This document shows, piece by piece, positions 1 through 13,498 of a stretch of 64,000 nt of DNA. The stretch is from Anastrepha obliqua (Eukaryota > Arthropoda > Insecta > Diptera > Tephritidae): the NCBI RefSeq assembly GCF_027943255.1, contig NC_072893.1, forward strand, positions 92,511,784-92,575,783. Direction: 5' to 3'. The translations under genes and the position numbers were made by a program. The notes under the pieces were generated by a model. The model made no database searches. It was not told where the DNA came from and worked only from the letters and a program-made list of their open reading frames with translations. Positions within the stretch are counted from its first letter, which is position 1. The number at the start of each line of letters is the position of its first letter.

Positions 1-59
1 TTCCACCTGGAAGACACTGCTGGTATTAGGAAGACGCACATATCTTTCAATTTTAAGTT

Positions 60-622
60 TATGAGAATATATACCACCTCCAACATCACGTTCCACTTTA
101 CGAGCTTAATCCAGTAAAAGTTGTTCGCAGAAGAAGTACCTCAAAGCAAGTGGTGGCCTATTTATTGGGAGAATCTGGTATCTGGTCATGTGACAACTGT
201 AACAATAGATAAACTTATGACAGTCCATTATAAAAGGTACGCAACCATTTGTTTGCTAGAAAATTTCGAAGAATTAGGTATAACCAACTGCGAAAAACGA
301 ATCATCCTTCACCAAGACAATGCGAGCTCCCAACTATCGGCACACACAAGAAAGTTTTTCAGTACTTAAAAGATCAAATTAATGGGTCATCCGTCTTTCG
401 GCTCTGATTTGTCTGTTAAAGATTTCTTTTTGTTCCCGAACATTAAAAATGAAATGAGAGTTCAACGTTTTCCAACGCCTGAACAAGCTGTTGAAGCCTT
501 TGAACGACTCGTTTGAAACGTATCCACTTCTTAGTCGTAAAATTGCTTTGGAAATTGATTCAGGCGAATGCAGAGGTGTATTGACTTCTAAGCAGAATTA
601 TTTCAAAATCATTAAAGCCATT
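60..622 (+). mobile_element. mariner (DD34D) transposase relic, C-terminal half
   Basis: Decayed C-terminal half of a mariner cut-and-paste transposase. The open part at 121-369 reads through the SGHVTTV block, the TICLLENFEEL segment and RIILHQDNASS, which is the second catalytic aspartate motif. A stop follows, then the same frame continues with LMGHPSFGSDL and VKDFFLFPNIKN, carrying the third aspartate. The end near 590-620 resembles the family's MQRCID terminus in a shifted frame. The first aspartate block (usually TGDE) and the N-terminal helix-turn-helix are missing, perhaps beyond the window edge. No TIR was found downstream. It cannot encode an active enzyme. Family assignment is firm; the subfamily (irritans-like) is a guess. 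Confidence 0.8.
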
Positions 623-2775
623 TTCATTACTATTTTACTGTATTTTCATTATTTTGGGCGAAATATAAAAGGCAAGGTTCGTGCTAAATATCAGCTGTGA
701 TCAAATTATTTTTAAGTCTTATCTTTAAGCAATTTAGTACCTCTAGTCTGTAAGGTTTTGAAACCCTGATTTAATAAATGAAATGAAGTGAATTGAAATG
801 AAATTACGTCTACGGTAATATACTCAAAGACAGCTTTCAAAATATCTCCAGCAGACAAGCACTTCTGCTTTTGACTATGTTTGACCCTGTTGACAAGTCC
901 TTTACTCATTTATTTATACTTATAATTATATATTTTTACTTATAATATTTAATAATAATAATCTAGTAATACAGCATTTCTTACAGACTATGGAAACATA
1001 TTAATGCTTTACAATTAGTTTTATTTAAACAATTAATTTAAAAGTAATTTATTCTCATATCAGGTGAAGAAAAGCTAAAATGGCTCTTAAGGTAATTGAA
1101 TTTTATGACGAGCTTTGATTTTAATTTCTCACCAGAATAAGTGAATTTTATACAAGCATTTATAAAGCGAATATATATTCCTTTCCTAATGGTTTTAATT
1201 GAATAAAATCTTCAATATGAATAAAACCTTCAAGAGATATTATTCTGCACATATTGCCCTCATCAGCGAAACGCTATCAGAGAGGAAACATAAATTAATC
1301 TTTGGGAGCATGCGGAGGTACTTAACTACCTAAATACAAAAACACATACGCTTGTGAACATATCGAGAAAGGCATCTTCTTATTTATTTAATAAGCATGT
1401 GCATTAAATAGTTAGGCAGATGAAGTGCTCCACCAAATTTACGAAATGAAACTCAACAAAACTCACTTAATGTTTGAGTAATGTGCATTTGGCATGGCAA
1501 GCCCGAGGCAGCATGAACTGATACAGGCAGCCGTTTAAACCATATCTTCATACGTATACGAGTGTGTCTAAAGTTTCCACGTATGCTCACTAATGCTGCC
1601 ACATCACTCCTCATCAGCTAGACTATCGTGCCACAAGTGATAATGATACCAAACAGCAAACAACCAGTGAAATAAATACAATAATAGTGGCACAATTTGA
1701 AATGAATAAAGTCCTCGGGCTGCTTGTAATGAGATTGGAACGGTACTAAGGAAAACATATTTTCATTCTATTGCACATATTATGTATATATAAAAATTTA
1801 TATGTGTATATGTATACATAGTATATGTGTTTGTATCATACTTATAAATTCTCGCTAGTTTCGAAGGATCGCAGCCCAGCAGATGGAATACGAATAGTTC
1901 CTCTGTTGTTACCTGCGTGTGGTATGAAAGAGTCCTGGCTGAGAATAGTTTTCCGTTTTATGAAATGAATGCCAGCTTCACGCGACGAAACTGACAACTA
2001 ACTTTGCCTTTTCCAATTGCGGATCTCCAAGTAAAAAGTGAATCTACTCGTACACTTTTGTGTACGCTATCGTTTTGGAGGCAGGCAAACATTTGATTTA
2101 ATTATGAGTGGCATTTATAATGTGGCAGGTACATATCCTGCCATGACGGTAAAAACCAACAACAATGCATGCGCATACATGCACGTATTAGGGATACGCA
2201 GCTACTATCCAAAAATAAGTAGTTTGTGAATAGTAGAATGCGGAGTGCGGAGGTTGCATATGGAAAATGCTAAGGTGTTAGACTGTTGATAATGCAAACA
2301 TTAAACAAGATGTCTGCCTGTCAAACTGACAGCTCGCTTAAGTGGCAACTTAATTTCTTTAATTGTCAACGCATGTGTGCGTGAGTACGTGCATTCGCCT
2401 ACATATCTATTATGCATATGTTCGTGCGCTAAAGGTAAAGTTTTATGGCGAGAAACTTTCGTAAACTATCAACTTTCTTGAATGCCAAAGTGTATGGGAA
2501 GGATGTTTGTGTAGTTGAGGTCATGGGGGTGGGAAAGTCAAATTTTGGTTTCTTTATGCTGCCACCAACTGTGTTTTCCGAGTTAATTTCAATTCAAATA
2601 TGCCACAGCCAAAGTCAAATTGGCAATTTTACTTTGAGTACCGCAAACGAATAACACGAAAAATAGTCAAGAAATTAGTTTTAAGAATATCTCAAAATAA
2701 ATTCACGAATAGTGTACAGTGGGCAGAAAAGGTATTGTAAATTTCAGACGTAACGACCGTTTGCGGGTTCACTAG
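623..2775. other. unannotated AT-rich stretch
   Basis: No recognisable protein, RNA or mobile element. The sequence is AT-rich with short TATATG/TATACA runs around 1785-1835. Open frames here are under 80 codons and resemble nothing known to me. Confidence 0.5.
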
Positions 2776-2779
2776 ATCT

Positions 2780-3045
2780 ACGATGTATAGCATGAATAGG
2801 TGTGGCCAACATCAGACCGTTAACCGGCTCACAGCGATTATGAAGGAATCAGCTTATTTGCTGACGTACCAGGGTTATGACACCATTTTGCTTACAAAAA
2901 AGACCAAAAGAGACTGTGTTGGTGATATACAAAAAAAATTAACGCATCACTTCGTGAATAACAATTGATTGGACGAGAGTGTAAATACGGGCAGAATTCT
3001 GCTGCCGAGACCCCGGTGACGTGGGAGCCGAAGTTACTTTCATAA
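2780..3045 (+). repeat. dispersed repeat, copy A
   Basis: A roughly 250 bp segment whose two flanks reappear in the opposite orientation at 14085-14280. Shared blocks include GTGTGGCC, ATCAGACCGTTAACCGG, TTTGCTGACGTA, GGGCAGAATTC and AAGTTACT. Copy A has about 110 bp in the middle that copy B lacks; part of it (GTGATATAC followed by an A run and ATTAAC) recurs at 10250-10330. No open frame or TIR supports a class. It is probably an old non-coding mobile repeat. Confidence 0.7.
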
Positions 3046-3199
3046 TTTTGATTCTTCTTGGTAATCTATCCTTGACCTAGATCAGCATGCGTTGTTATTA
3101 TATGTATATGAAAATCCATGAGGGAGCTCAGGGGCACAAACACCGAGAAGATGTGCGTATACTAGCTCTATGCCCTCCGCAGAATATTTACATGTAGTA

Positions 3200-3958
<759 letters not shown>

Positions 3959-4522
3959 TATAATCTGATAGTGTACTGCTGTAAACAAGAAGCAGATTGC
4001 GATCATTGTACATACAGAGTGTTGGATTTGACGTCGAACGTCAATAATATTTGGCACTTATGAACTAAACAACTGCAGTATACAAGCAGACAAAGAATGG
4101 AGCGCGTACAGGTCAAAGTAAAGGTTTCCATAACTCGGAATAAATTGCTTTTATAATTAAGAGTTCCTCAAAAACAAAATGATTAATTCTGCGCTGCCTT
4201 ATATAAGACCGAAGTAAAAAATACAAAACATATCAGTAGCCCGTTTTTGTAAGAAATCAATAAAACTGCCGATTGTATGGCATCTATATTCTATTATAGG
4301 TTTTCACCTGTTTACATAGTTATAAATTATACAAGTATTACTTGTATTACGATCCAAATAACACAAAAACCGTAACAGTGAGACGAATGGTATGTCAATC
4401 GACATTAAAATGGAATTAAATTAATTAAAATTCTTTGTTAATGGTAGTAGCCGACAGTCAGCAACGTTCCATGTTCACAAGCTCTTATTATAAAATATTT
4501 ATTTATTGTATAATATAATATA

Positions 4523-5145
4523 AAGGGTCCGCCATATAACTTTTCGGAATTAAAAATGCTATAAAAAAGGAACTACTAAATATTTTTCCAAACTGTTTTT
4601 TTTTATTTTGAAGTACAGTCCTTCCGTTTAATGATGGAACACAACTTCATTCATATAGCTGCCTCGGCTGGTCATGCACCACCCCATACGATCGGTCCAA
4701 TTTTTCAACACATTTTCGATTGTATGCGGCTGTATTTCAGCTATGACATCGCGTATGTTGGTCTTCAGTGAATCAATTGTTGCTGGTTTATTGGCATAAC
4801 ACTGGTCTTTGACGGCACCCCAAAGATAATAATCCAACGGCGTGAAATCGCAGCTCCGAGGCGGCCAAACGATATCAGAATTTCGGCTGATAATGCGATC
4901 TTCGAAGACAGTGCGATCTTCTTCGCATTGCCGTACGTAATTTTCGTACACATTCTGCAACATTAGCATAATTTTCAAAGTTATGTCGCAATATTTCCCA
5001 GCGTTCTTTGAGCGTATACATTCCATTTTCGTTCAGCGGAAGAATAAAACTAATTTTCTGTCAAATTAATATAGATGACAGCTAAGTGTTACCATTCTTC
5101 AAATAATACCTAGTTCAAATCCGTAACGATAGATGGCGGGCGCTG
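4523..5145 (-). mobile_element. internally deleted DD41D (rosa-like) Tc1/mariner element
   Basis: A 0.62 kb derivative on the minus strand. The coding end at 4628-4900 contains WPPRSCDFTPLDYYLWG and the conserved tail NWTDRMGWCMTSRGSYMNEV, typical of insect transposases of the DD41D type. Upstream on the same strand, near 5020-4920, is the N-terminal helix-turn-helix (ERWEILRHNFENYANVAEC) in a different frame. The central catalytic region is missing. The left end AAGGGTCCGCCATATAAC pairs imperfectly with a right end near 5128-5145 (CAGCGCCCGCCATC when read outward), and both are flanked by TA. The right boundary is less certain than the left. Confidence 0.82.
4628..5020 (-). pseudogene. DD41D transposase remnant
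   Basis: An apparent 132-codon frame starts at an unrelated ATG. Only its last 75 or so residues (from FEDRIISRNSD onward) are in the original reading frame; its first part is the helix-turn-helix region read out of frame. The third catalytic aspartate (TPLDYYLWG) is present. The SDEAHF and QQDG motifs that carry the first two aspartates are deleted. The protein is non-functional. Confidence 0.8.
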
Positions 5146-5574
5146 TATATTATGTGAGTTAACAAATCATTCATTGCGATTATGAAATATCAAATATCAT
5201 AATGCGAACATTTCATAAAGTTGTGTCCCATGGATAAAGGACACTACATGCGCTACAATAAAGTGATGAAGACGCATCAACTAAAATAAGGAATTTTCCC
5301 AGCACTTGCAGGTGCAACGTGACCTGGCCGAATTTTAGTTGTTAAGCTATAGTAGGAATAATTTTTAAATTCAGTTTTAAGTTGACAATCTTAAAATAAA
5401 GACGTGAACTTCTTGTCCACAATAACAGTTTAAAAAGTCAATAAATGCCATAAAATTGTTACTTGCACACGTATGTATGCTATACATTTACTATATATAT
5501 ATAAGCTGGCTCAAACAAGTTTGTTTTACGTAACTAAAGATTCCAAGTTGAAATAACGTCCCACAACAAGATTG

Positions 5575-6605
5575 CTCCATTCGGGTTGGTTATACGCCAA
5601 AGCTTTTACTTCACTCCAACTAAGATTCATAGAGCGGATTTCCAGTTCTAGAGGCCTTTGTCGTTTCCGGCAACCATAAGGGTTCCAGTCAAAGGCAATT
5701 CTTGTTAGGACATGGCCAATCTAGCCCCATTTTCTTTTTCGTATCTCAAGGGGACGGACGTTTGTTGAGTTTTGCTCTCCTCAGGTAACGATTTATGAAG
5801 GGTGCATTATTGTCAGTTGTTGGAACATTCCAGGTTTTACATTCATACAGCAGGCAAGGTTTTATATTTGAATTGAAGATTTTGAATTTCGTGCGTTTTG
5901 AAACCGTGCATCCAAACTGTGCAACATTCCAATGCCCGACCAAATGGTGTCCTGATAGCAAACATATTGCACACCTTCCAGTTCGTCCCCATCAATTAAA
6001 AATTTGCGTTGATTTCGCGTATCAATGCGAATTTGAGGTATTAAGCTTTAAGTCGGCTTCCGTTGCTATTTCTTGCACTGCTTGCAGTTTGAACGCCATA
6101 TCCGAGTAAGTATGGCTCAGCAGGTGTATATCGCCGCATAGTCAAAGGTCCGTTAATTGATCTTGCATACCTCAGGTGACCTCCAGACGTAGTGCTTTTC
6201 ATTGTGACGTCTAGAATGATGTTAAATAATACAGTCGAGAGAACACAACCTTGACGTACGCCTGCCAGTATACTAAACCTGTCACCCAGGCGTCGTTCTT
6301 GCATTATCCGGCTGCCTGCATCTGCACGTAGTGCCTCTACGAGATTGTGACTTCCTTACACTCAAGAGCGTTGCGATTTTCGACTTGGTTAATCGTACCA
6401 AAAACTTTACGAAAGTCGAGAAATATATGGTGTAATGGTGCTCTGAATAACGTGGAGAGTATTTATGTGACCTATACATGAACGATTTTTCGCTGAAGTC
6501 TGCCTGCTCTTGTCTTAACTCAGGCTGCAATACCTTAGAAAGCCTTGTATTTATGACGTGCGCAATAATTTTAAGTGATGGAAATCTTTAATTTGACCTT
6601 TACGC
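5575..6605 (-). mobile_element. RTE-like non-LTR retrotransposon relic (reverse transcriptase)
   Basis: Minus-strand relic with reverse transcriptase blocks in the right order over several frames. Near 6590-6480 it reads KIIAHVINTRLSKVLQPELR. Near 6290-6230 it reads FSILAGVRQGCVLS. Near 6130-6060 it reads DMAFKLQAVQEIATEADLKL, which follows the catalytic YADD block. At 5930-5760 it reads IFNSNIKPCLLYECKTW and INRYLRRAK. At 5740-5590 it keeps the endonuclease/RT-family tail, WNPYGCRKRQRP and LSWSEVKALAYN. The catalytic aspartate pair itself is damaged. There is no endonuclease domain, so the copy is 5' truncated. The RTE clade is inferred from the tail motifs. Confidence 0.82.
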
Positions 6606-8890
6606 CCTTTTATACTGCAGCTGTCTATTTTAGATGTGTCAAATATGGTTAACGGCGACGCCATTTCCAAAATTACAAACCTTTCCACAGGGTGATTAAT
6701 TTTGCACCACCTTGTATTAACATTAATTCTAATTTAATCAACGTTTAATATATTCAAATAATAAATAAACACTTAATACTGATAATTTTTCTTCAAAGGC
6801 GCAGAAACTTAGAAAAAATTACATTAAATGAAATTAATGTGTATTGCCACTACATCAAGACCAAGTAAGAAACGCGCTTTTATGAGCTTGGCAAAGTTTT
6901 TGAAACGAAAATGAACACTGTGCACAACCTACACTTGCCAACTAATGTTATTATTATACTATTACTGAAACTAAAATATTAAGCGTAGATCAACGAAAAA
7001 GGTGTCCATTACGATTACCTTGTTTCATAAATTATTTACCATTCAACTAAAAATGCAAGCCAGTTAAGTTTGCACTCAAAAAGTATCAAGTGTCTCACAA
7101 TCATTTGATAACAAAACTTTCTTAGAGACATTGACAATAAAACGAATTGAAATCTTACTTATTTTGTCATGAAAGTTTTCTTTCCAAGTGACTGACTCAA
7201 AGTACAGCCAAAAGTATTGGGAAGGGGACTTGAAAATTTAACTATCAAACGTCTGACATCAATACACACACACACACACAGCATTAATTCTTGCTTAATT
7301 TAACGCCAGTTTAAATTTTAATTGTTTAAATGCTAAACGACGACATTCTAGCAAATGGCTGTGGTGTTGCTTCTTGTTGTGTGGAGTAGCTGTTTGGTTG
7401 ATTGTGGCCTAGTTGCTTCCAGACCGTGGTCTGTGTGCCATTCAACTCCTTCCCTTTTGACGGTTTTGCATGTTAATTTAGACGCTTTAAAGCTTCGCGT
7501 TCAACCAGTTTTGCTCTTATCAACAGCTCTTATAGTTACGACTCTGTTAGCCCCATCAGCCAACCCTAACTAACCACGTGCCACCTTCCAGTTAGTCGCA
7601 CAAATTTGTTACAAATAATTATCATAACTTGATTAACATGAACTCTTCCGACATGTCTTTCCTCAGTACCGTCACCCTTGAGTGCTGTTCGTGTAACTCT
7701 TCCCTGGGTTAGTTGATGAAACGTGCATAGGAAACGGAAATAGTCGCTTGTGTGGCGATATAAATTCAGTATTAGTGTTTGCGTACCAATTCGGGGTGTC
7801 TTCCTTCCGCATTTGCTGCCGGTAGCCTTGAAATTGCTCCAATTGAGTTCAGTGTTGTTGTTGCAGCTCCTCAGCAGAACTTTCAACTTCTTTTTATGCA
7901 TGTTAATCCTGGCAGCGACAATCTCTGCCAAACAATTACAACTTTTATACTAACCTGTGCTCTGGTTGGTGTAAATATGTATCTTTGTATATATGTATGT
8001 CAACGATATATTCGTGTCGCACTCATAAAAACTCACTTTAACTCTGCGGTATTTATGCCAAGTGGAATTTTAACTGTTCACCAACGCCTTTGCCGCATGA
8101 AGCTCCTTATTTTTGTGCTACATTGAGTCGCTGCCCCCACTCGTTGGTGTTGCATGCATAATTAGTGTTAAAAACATTACGGTAGTATATATTTAAATTT
8201 TTTGTCTAAGACTCCGACTACAACGAGGCATATAATTAAGCAGTGGAGCGCCTTGTTGTTGTGCAGTATTTCAATGTAGAGACAGGGCAGAGGACTTGCT
8301 GTGCTTACCACGCTTCCCTCTCGTACGTGCTCGTCCATGTTGCAAGTCTAAAAAGTTTTTAAGTCGCCAATTTATGTAGATTTTCTTACTGAGTTTTTAT
8401 CTCTTCATTATATAAAAATGTTAAAAACATTTCAGTTACTAATATTCCAGTATGCGGCATATCTTTAATTAAAGTAACAACGCAAGAGATTGTTTTAGTG
8501 CTTACATAAGTATGAACACGAGCCACTGAAAAAAATTGTGTTGAAGATAGGATAAGGAATAATAAAGTATAATATAATTATTATAATGGTAAGTATTTCA
8601 ACCTATGGACCAGTGGGAAAACCAAAAAACCAAAAGGCAAGGTTTGAAAGCTCATTATAAGAGGAATTAATTTTGTGCACTTGTAATTTTATTCTCAATT
8701 TTCAAGTTACTTATAATTTTGTGTAAACGCAAGAAGTTTGAGCCATATTTGTCATAGCACATTTTTTACTTATTTCGTCATGAATGCAGTTTTCCTACAT
8801 ACTCTCACGGTCTTAAACATATATTTTTATAATTTTTTTTTTTTTTTGTATTTATTATATAACTACATATATATAACATACATACAAACT
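6606..8890. other. unannotated stretch with a (CA)n microsatellite
   Basis: A short (CA)n microsatellite sits at 7263-7279. At 6690-6715 a short sequence, GTGATTAATTTTGCACCACC, looks like a lone Tc1/mariner-type terminus without a partner. Overlapping open frames on both strands at 7355-8126 show no family resemblance. I see no supported gene. Confidence 0.45.
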
Positions 8891-8891
8891 G

Positions 8892-9118
8892 ACACACCTT
8901 TTTGGGTGTTTCACCGAGCTCCTCCTCCTATGTGTAGCGTGCGTCTTGATGTTGTTCCATAAATGTAGTGACCTACAGTTTTAAGCCGACTCCGAACGGC
9001 AGATATTTTTTATGAGAATCTTTTTCATGGCAGAAATACTCTCGGAAATTTGCCATTGCCTGCTGAGGGGCGACCGCTATTAGAAAACGCTGTTTCTATT
9101 ATATGGTGTTTCATGCAC
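8892..9118 (-). mobile_element. tRNA-derived SINE, copy 1 (body)
   Basis: Minus-strand copy of a SINE family found about eight times here. It shares the body seen in the best copy at 41990-42299: AAGCCGACTCCGAACGGCAG, TTTTTCATGGCAGAAATAC, GGGCGACCGCTATTAGAAAA and TTTTTGGGTGTTT near the 3' end. The tRNA-like head past 9118 is too diverged to recognise. Confidence 0.8.
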
Positions 9119-10838
9119 GGAGATTACATAGTCATAGAATCTTAGTAGAAGCAGAGTGATCTAGAACAGCAAATCTTAGATATATTTGCCACAGTTTCCA
9201 GAAGTCTTGCGTTATGAAATAAAATTTCTATTAGTATAAAAATAAATATACGGTTTGTCAACTTTTTTGAAGATTATTACCTGTATCGCGAATTCAGTAA
9301 GGAATTTAGAAATATATGTATAAAAAAAATCTGGCGACGTTAGTTGTCTTCCTCCTACCCGATATACATGTATATATATATGTATATAACTTTCACACAT
9401 TCGTTATTTAAGTATTGAGAAAATGTACAAATTGCCAGAAACCAATCGATTTTTTAATTTGCACAAGTTGTCAAAAATCAACGGTATTTTTCAATTGGCT
9501 ATTCTTACACTCGTACAACTGCATACTCAGATATCAAAAAATTCTGGTTAAATAGTTGAAAACTTTGAAGAAATTTTTAAAATATCGTACAAAATTTGAA
9601 ACTTCGCGTTATATGGTTTTTGTTGTAGTATGAACAATTTTTTTATAAAAAAAATAGGGGTTTGTCTATAATTTTGCAAAATATGACAAGAAATCGTAGT
9701 GGTACGAATTAATAGTGGTTTAGCAAAGTAGAAACTTAAATCTGGGATTGTTGGTCGGAGGAAAAGGCACATGAGTCTCAGGATTTGAGACGCTGGATCC
9801 TTCCAGAGTCAAGCAAGTTGCTCTTTTACGAGTACATGGCTGCACAGAAATATAGCAAGTTTATTGGAAAATCTTCTTATAAAAGCTGGTTAAAATATGA
9901 ACTCGTAAGTTGAATATGAATTCATAATGAAAATCGAATATCGATAAGGATAGAGTACATAAATTTCCACCTAGAAACTACGGGAAATGCAAATATATAT
10001 AAACAAAGTAGATAATATCAGATCAATAACTTTCGCAATATAAGTTTATATGTTTACTATAGTCCTGCATCAATTCCTTAAATAGATTTATACAGTTGAA
10101 TAAGAAAATGCCCCTGAATGTATTGTGGATTCGAAGCAGGGACCATAATTATTATGAGTTTTACATAAAAAGTTTACATTTAGTACATATTTTGAGATCT
10201 TAAAAATAGCTAATTATATTCGATTCAGGGGTTGTTTACGAAAAAACTAATAATGTGTCAGTGATATACGAAAAAAATTAACACAATGTCACTTCGATGC
10301 TATCTGAACAACGAGAATCAATTTCGAAAACAAAACTTGCATAGTCTACAGACTACAGATATCAGAAGGCGAAGCAAGTTAAAAGTTGCTTTCAACCTTT
10401 TACTTGCACCCGTTTTTCATGTAAGTCCTAACAAACTTTTTGAAATATTTATTTGATGTGGTTTCATAAAACTTGTTTTGAACTGAAATTATTCAAATCA
10501 GCAGAGTTACTTTAAGCACTTTCTTTGCTAGTAAAAGGATCAATTGAGTTTTCGAAATAAGCGAAGAAATTTCGGCGCAAATCCATTTCTTTCGTTTCTT
10601 GAATTTTGACAATCCGTTTTGATCACCAGTACTTTTTTATAGAATATGTAATACTTGATGACTGGATTTATAATGATGTCAGATGGAAGCTTTGGATTCT
10701 CAACGATTAAAGAAGACTTTATAAGTGACGGTCTGCCATTTGAATAAAAACTGCCAGACCAGATATACCAAGCTTTCTGCCTCAATACACCATTTATTGC
10801 ACCTCAATTTTATCCCCAGCGACCAGTTGTAGCGTGCG
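9119..10838. other. unannotated AT-rich stretch
   Basis: No element could be assigned. At 10245-10330 a block matches part of dispersed repeat copy A (GTGATATAC, A-run, ATTAACACAATGTCACTTC). A 81-codon minus-strand frame at 10540-10785 has no family resemblance I can defend. Confidence 0.4.
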
Positions 10839-10839
10839 G

Positions 10840-11127
10840 AGGCTGCCATAGCCGCATGAGTTGGTGCGTGACTACCATTCGGTAGTACCCAGGTTTGAAA
10901 TCACGGGCATAAAACACCAAATGATAGAAAATATTTTTTCTATTTTGCAGGCAATGGCAAATCTCAGAGAATATTTTTGTTATGAAAAAACTCCTTATAA
11001 AAACCACCTGCCGTTCAGAGACGGCGTAAAACTGTTGGTCTCCCCATTTTTATGAAAAAACATCAAGGCGCACATCTCAAGTAGGATGATTAGCTCAGCA
11101 CCAAGTAAAGGGTGTAAGTGCCAATTA
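10840..11127 (+). mobile_element. tRNA-derived SINE, copy 2 (full length)
   Basis: Plus-strand copy with head and body. The head has an A-box-like TAGCCGCATGAG at 10849-10860 and a B-box-like GGTTTGAAATC at 10892-10902, the spacing expected for an internal RNA polymerase III promoter from a tRNA. The body follows (GGCAATGGCAAATCTC, ATGAAAAAACTCC, CATCAAGGCGCACA), and the 3' end reads GGTGTAAGTGCCAATTATAC, close to the family tail. Confidence 0.82.
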
Positions 11128-12795
11128 TACGTATACATATTTGTAAATTATTAGAAAGATGGTGCGACTATTTCAACAAGTATTTGGTTTGGTGGAGGCT
11201 TCATTTTACTGAATTATTATTTTAAAACACTTGACTTTTGTAGCAGGTTTTAGACGTATGCCTTTGCAAGAGATTTAAGTGGTACCCAACCTGCAGAGAA
11301 GCATTGAACTCTCATAGCTAATACATCCACCATAATACACACAAATGCGTTTTAAAAATGCGTGGTAAAGTAAAAGTGGAGATTACGTACCGTTCCGGCT
11401 TACCTTAAAATTCGACTCACTTGGTTGAAAGGCAAGTGTAAGAGACTGCGAAGCATATCTTTCAAAACTATTTTTTTTCTTCGGCTATATGTGTAAGTAG
11501 AAAAAAAAGAACAAATTTAGTGAAACATTTCTTTGCAACAATATTTACACCCAAACTATTTTCATTCCAGCACGTTTTCCAATAAAAAAATAATCACGAC
11601 GCCTATATGGAGTACTAACTACTCCCTATATGCATACAAATATACTATATGCATGGGCATATGCACATATTTACATAAGGAATCTGTGGCCATTGACTTT
11701 AATGGCCACAAGACTCAAGAACATGCTTACGTTGTCAATTGGTGTGAAGTTGCCCGTTATTGCCGCAGTTCTTGTAATAATGCAGTGTAGCCCAAAATTA
11801 CTTGGCTCGTCCTCAAATGCCCCCATTGCTCTAAGAATACTATGTAATTGAACTGTTTCAAGCACGAATGGCGACTATAACAATTGGGCAATTGTCAATG
11901 AATCAGCAAACACAAGCTGTTTCAAATAAACGGAGCTACCGACTTACTTACCGTCTTAGTGCGGCTATTCCCAGGCACATTAGCAGGAAAGGCAATTAAT
12001 TCCCCAGTACGGAATGAAATCTAATTGCTCGTTAGAATGTCCCTTTACCATCTCCTTAATTTTTTTCTGTGGATTATCTATTTTGTTTTTATATTTTGTT
12101 AACTGCTGATTACAGCATTTGTTGCTTCGGGTGATGTGGGTGCGACGGTCGCTACGCCGATAGAAGCGGGCAAGGAAAATGGGGTGTGGATATTTATCTT
12201 ATGGTATTTTTTGGGCTGCTAACTGGAGTTTTCTTATGCTTTCTTTTCTTATTTTTTTTTGCTTTTTCTCTTCTAAGTTGCGTGCGAATTGGCTTCAGTA
12301 AATGTTTCCCAGCTGGTTCATAAAAAGAAATTAACGACTCTTGTTTGTTTACTTCAAGGCTCTTTATAAGCTACCTATGGAAACTTGTGCGTGGTCCTTC
12401 CAGCTTCATACCAAATGCTGCAAATCGTTTAATGAGGTTGTAACTACCATAAGCGCGCCAAAGCGCTGGAGTTTATTTGTAGTGACCATTGGCCATGGGC
12501 GACAAATACCCTAATGAGCTGAATTCTTAAAGGAGTATGGGTAAAAAAAAAATGTAATATGAGTGTGTAGAAAAGAAAGATAGATTTCAAATACTCGGAG
12601 GTAATTGTATTCATACTTTCCAGACAAAAACTTTATTTGTTGATCATCTTGTTGATTGTTTTTTCCGGCGCCTGAAATATAAAAGTGTTTACCGAGGATT
12701 CGCCGCGAATGGTTGTGAATTTCTACCAAATGTAATTTTTTCGAATGTTTTTTAGTAAAGGACGCACTTCACTGACCCATATACTCTTAAGATAT
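11128..12795. other. unannotated stretch
   Basis: No recognisable element or gene. Short overlapping frames on both strands around 11530-11865 have no family resemblance. T-rich tracts lie at 12060-12270. Confidence 0.45.
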
Positions 12796-12798
12796 CAT

Positions 12799-13498
12799 AC
12801 TCTGCGTTTGTTCGGTCCAAATTAGGTTATGCTTCTTTTATTTGGAGACCTTATCATGCAGTCCATATAAATCTAGTGGAGAGGGTGCAAAAAATTTGTT
12901 TGCGGTTCGCACTACATTTACTCAATTTCTCAGACCCGAAACCATCATACGAATCCCGCTGTCGTTTGATTAGTCTCTTTCCATTAAGTGACTTTTCAGG
13001 CGGTATCATTTATCTTTGATCTCATTAATGGCAAAATTGACTGCCCGGTCCTTCTAGAAAGAATACAGTTTAATGTTCCCTGCAGAAATTTTCGCCGTTG
13101 CAAGATTTTTCGCGTTGGCTTTAGTAGGACATTATATAGTGCCAATGCGTTTCTCGTTAGAACGTTGTCTGACCTTAATTATCTCTCCTCCCTTTTGGAT
13201 TTAGACCTTTTTCTATGTATTTCAAACGCAATTAAAAAATTACTTTCTATGTAAGAAATCAAAATAATACTTAGTATATATTTTTTATTTTAGTTTCTTA
13301 ATTATTAATTTCGTTAAAATTCAATTGTAATATAACTTGTATATATTTTTAACAATTTAATGGTTTTTTATGTTTTTTAATTTTTAATTTTTTCTACACT
13401 TTTTAATATTAAATATTGTAAATTTATATTTTGTTTCTTAATTTTTATATTAAGTGTCTGTTCTGAATTTTGTTAGACATTAAATAAATAAATAAATA
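12799..13498 (+). mobile_element. jockey-type LINE, 3' end with TAAA-rich tail
   Basis: The last part of a non-LTR retrotransposon polymerase ORF. It opens with FVRSKLGYASFIWRPYHAVH and continues through ERVQKICLRFAL, YESRCRLISL and a frame shift into FDLINGKIDCPVLLERIQFN and CRNFRRCKIFRVGFSR, ending at a stop at 13252-13254. These are the thumb and C-terminal motifs of jockey-clade elements. A 230 bp AT-rich untranslated region follows and ends in TAAATAAATAAATA at 13482-13498, the usual tail type. Everything upstream, including the catalytic RT core, is absent, so it is a 5' truncated copy. Confidence 0.86.
12988..13254 (+). pseudogene. jockey-type LINE ORF2 C-terminus
   Basis: An 88-codon open remnant of the polymerase C-terminal region. 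Residues FIFDLINGKIDCPVLLERIQ and the cysteine/arginine-rich NFRRCKIFRVGFSRT are the diagnostic parts. It is separated from the preceding FVRSKLGYASF block by one frame change near 12995. No catalytic residues are present. Confidence 0.8.

Noticed and set aside
6690..6720. A lone transposon terminus (GTGATTAATTTTGCACCACC)
   Set aside because: It resembles ends of some Tc1/mariner elements, but no inverted partner or transposase was found nearby.
7355..8126. Overlapping open frames of 67-121 codons on both strands
   Set aside because: No family resemblance on either strand, no splice or start evidence, and opposed overlap. Likely chance.
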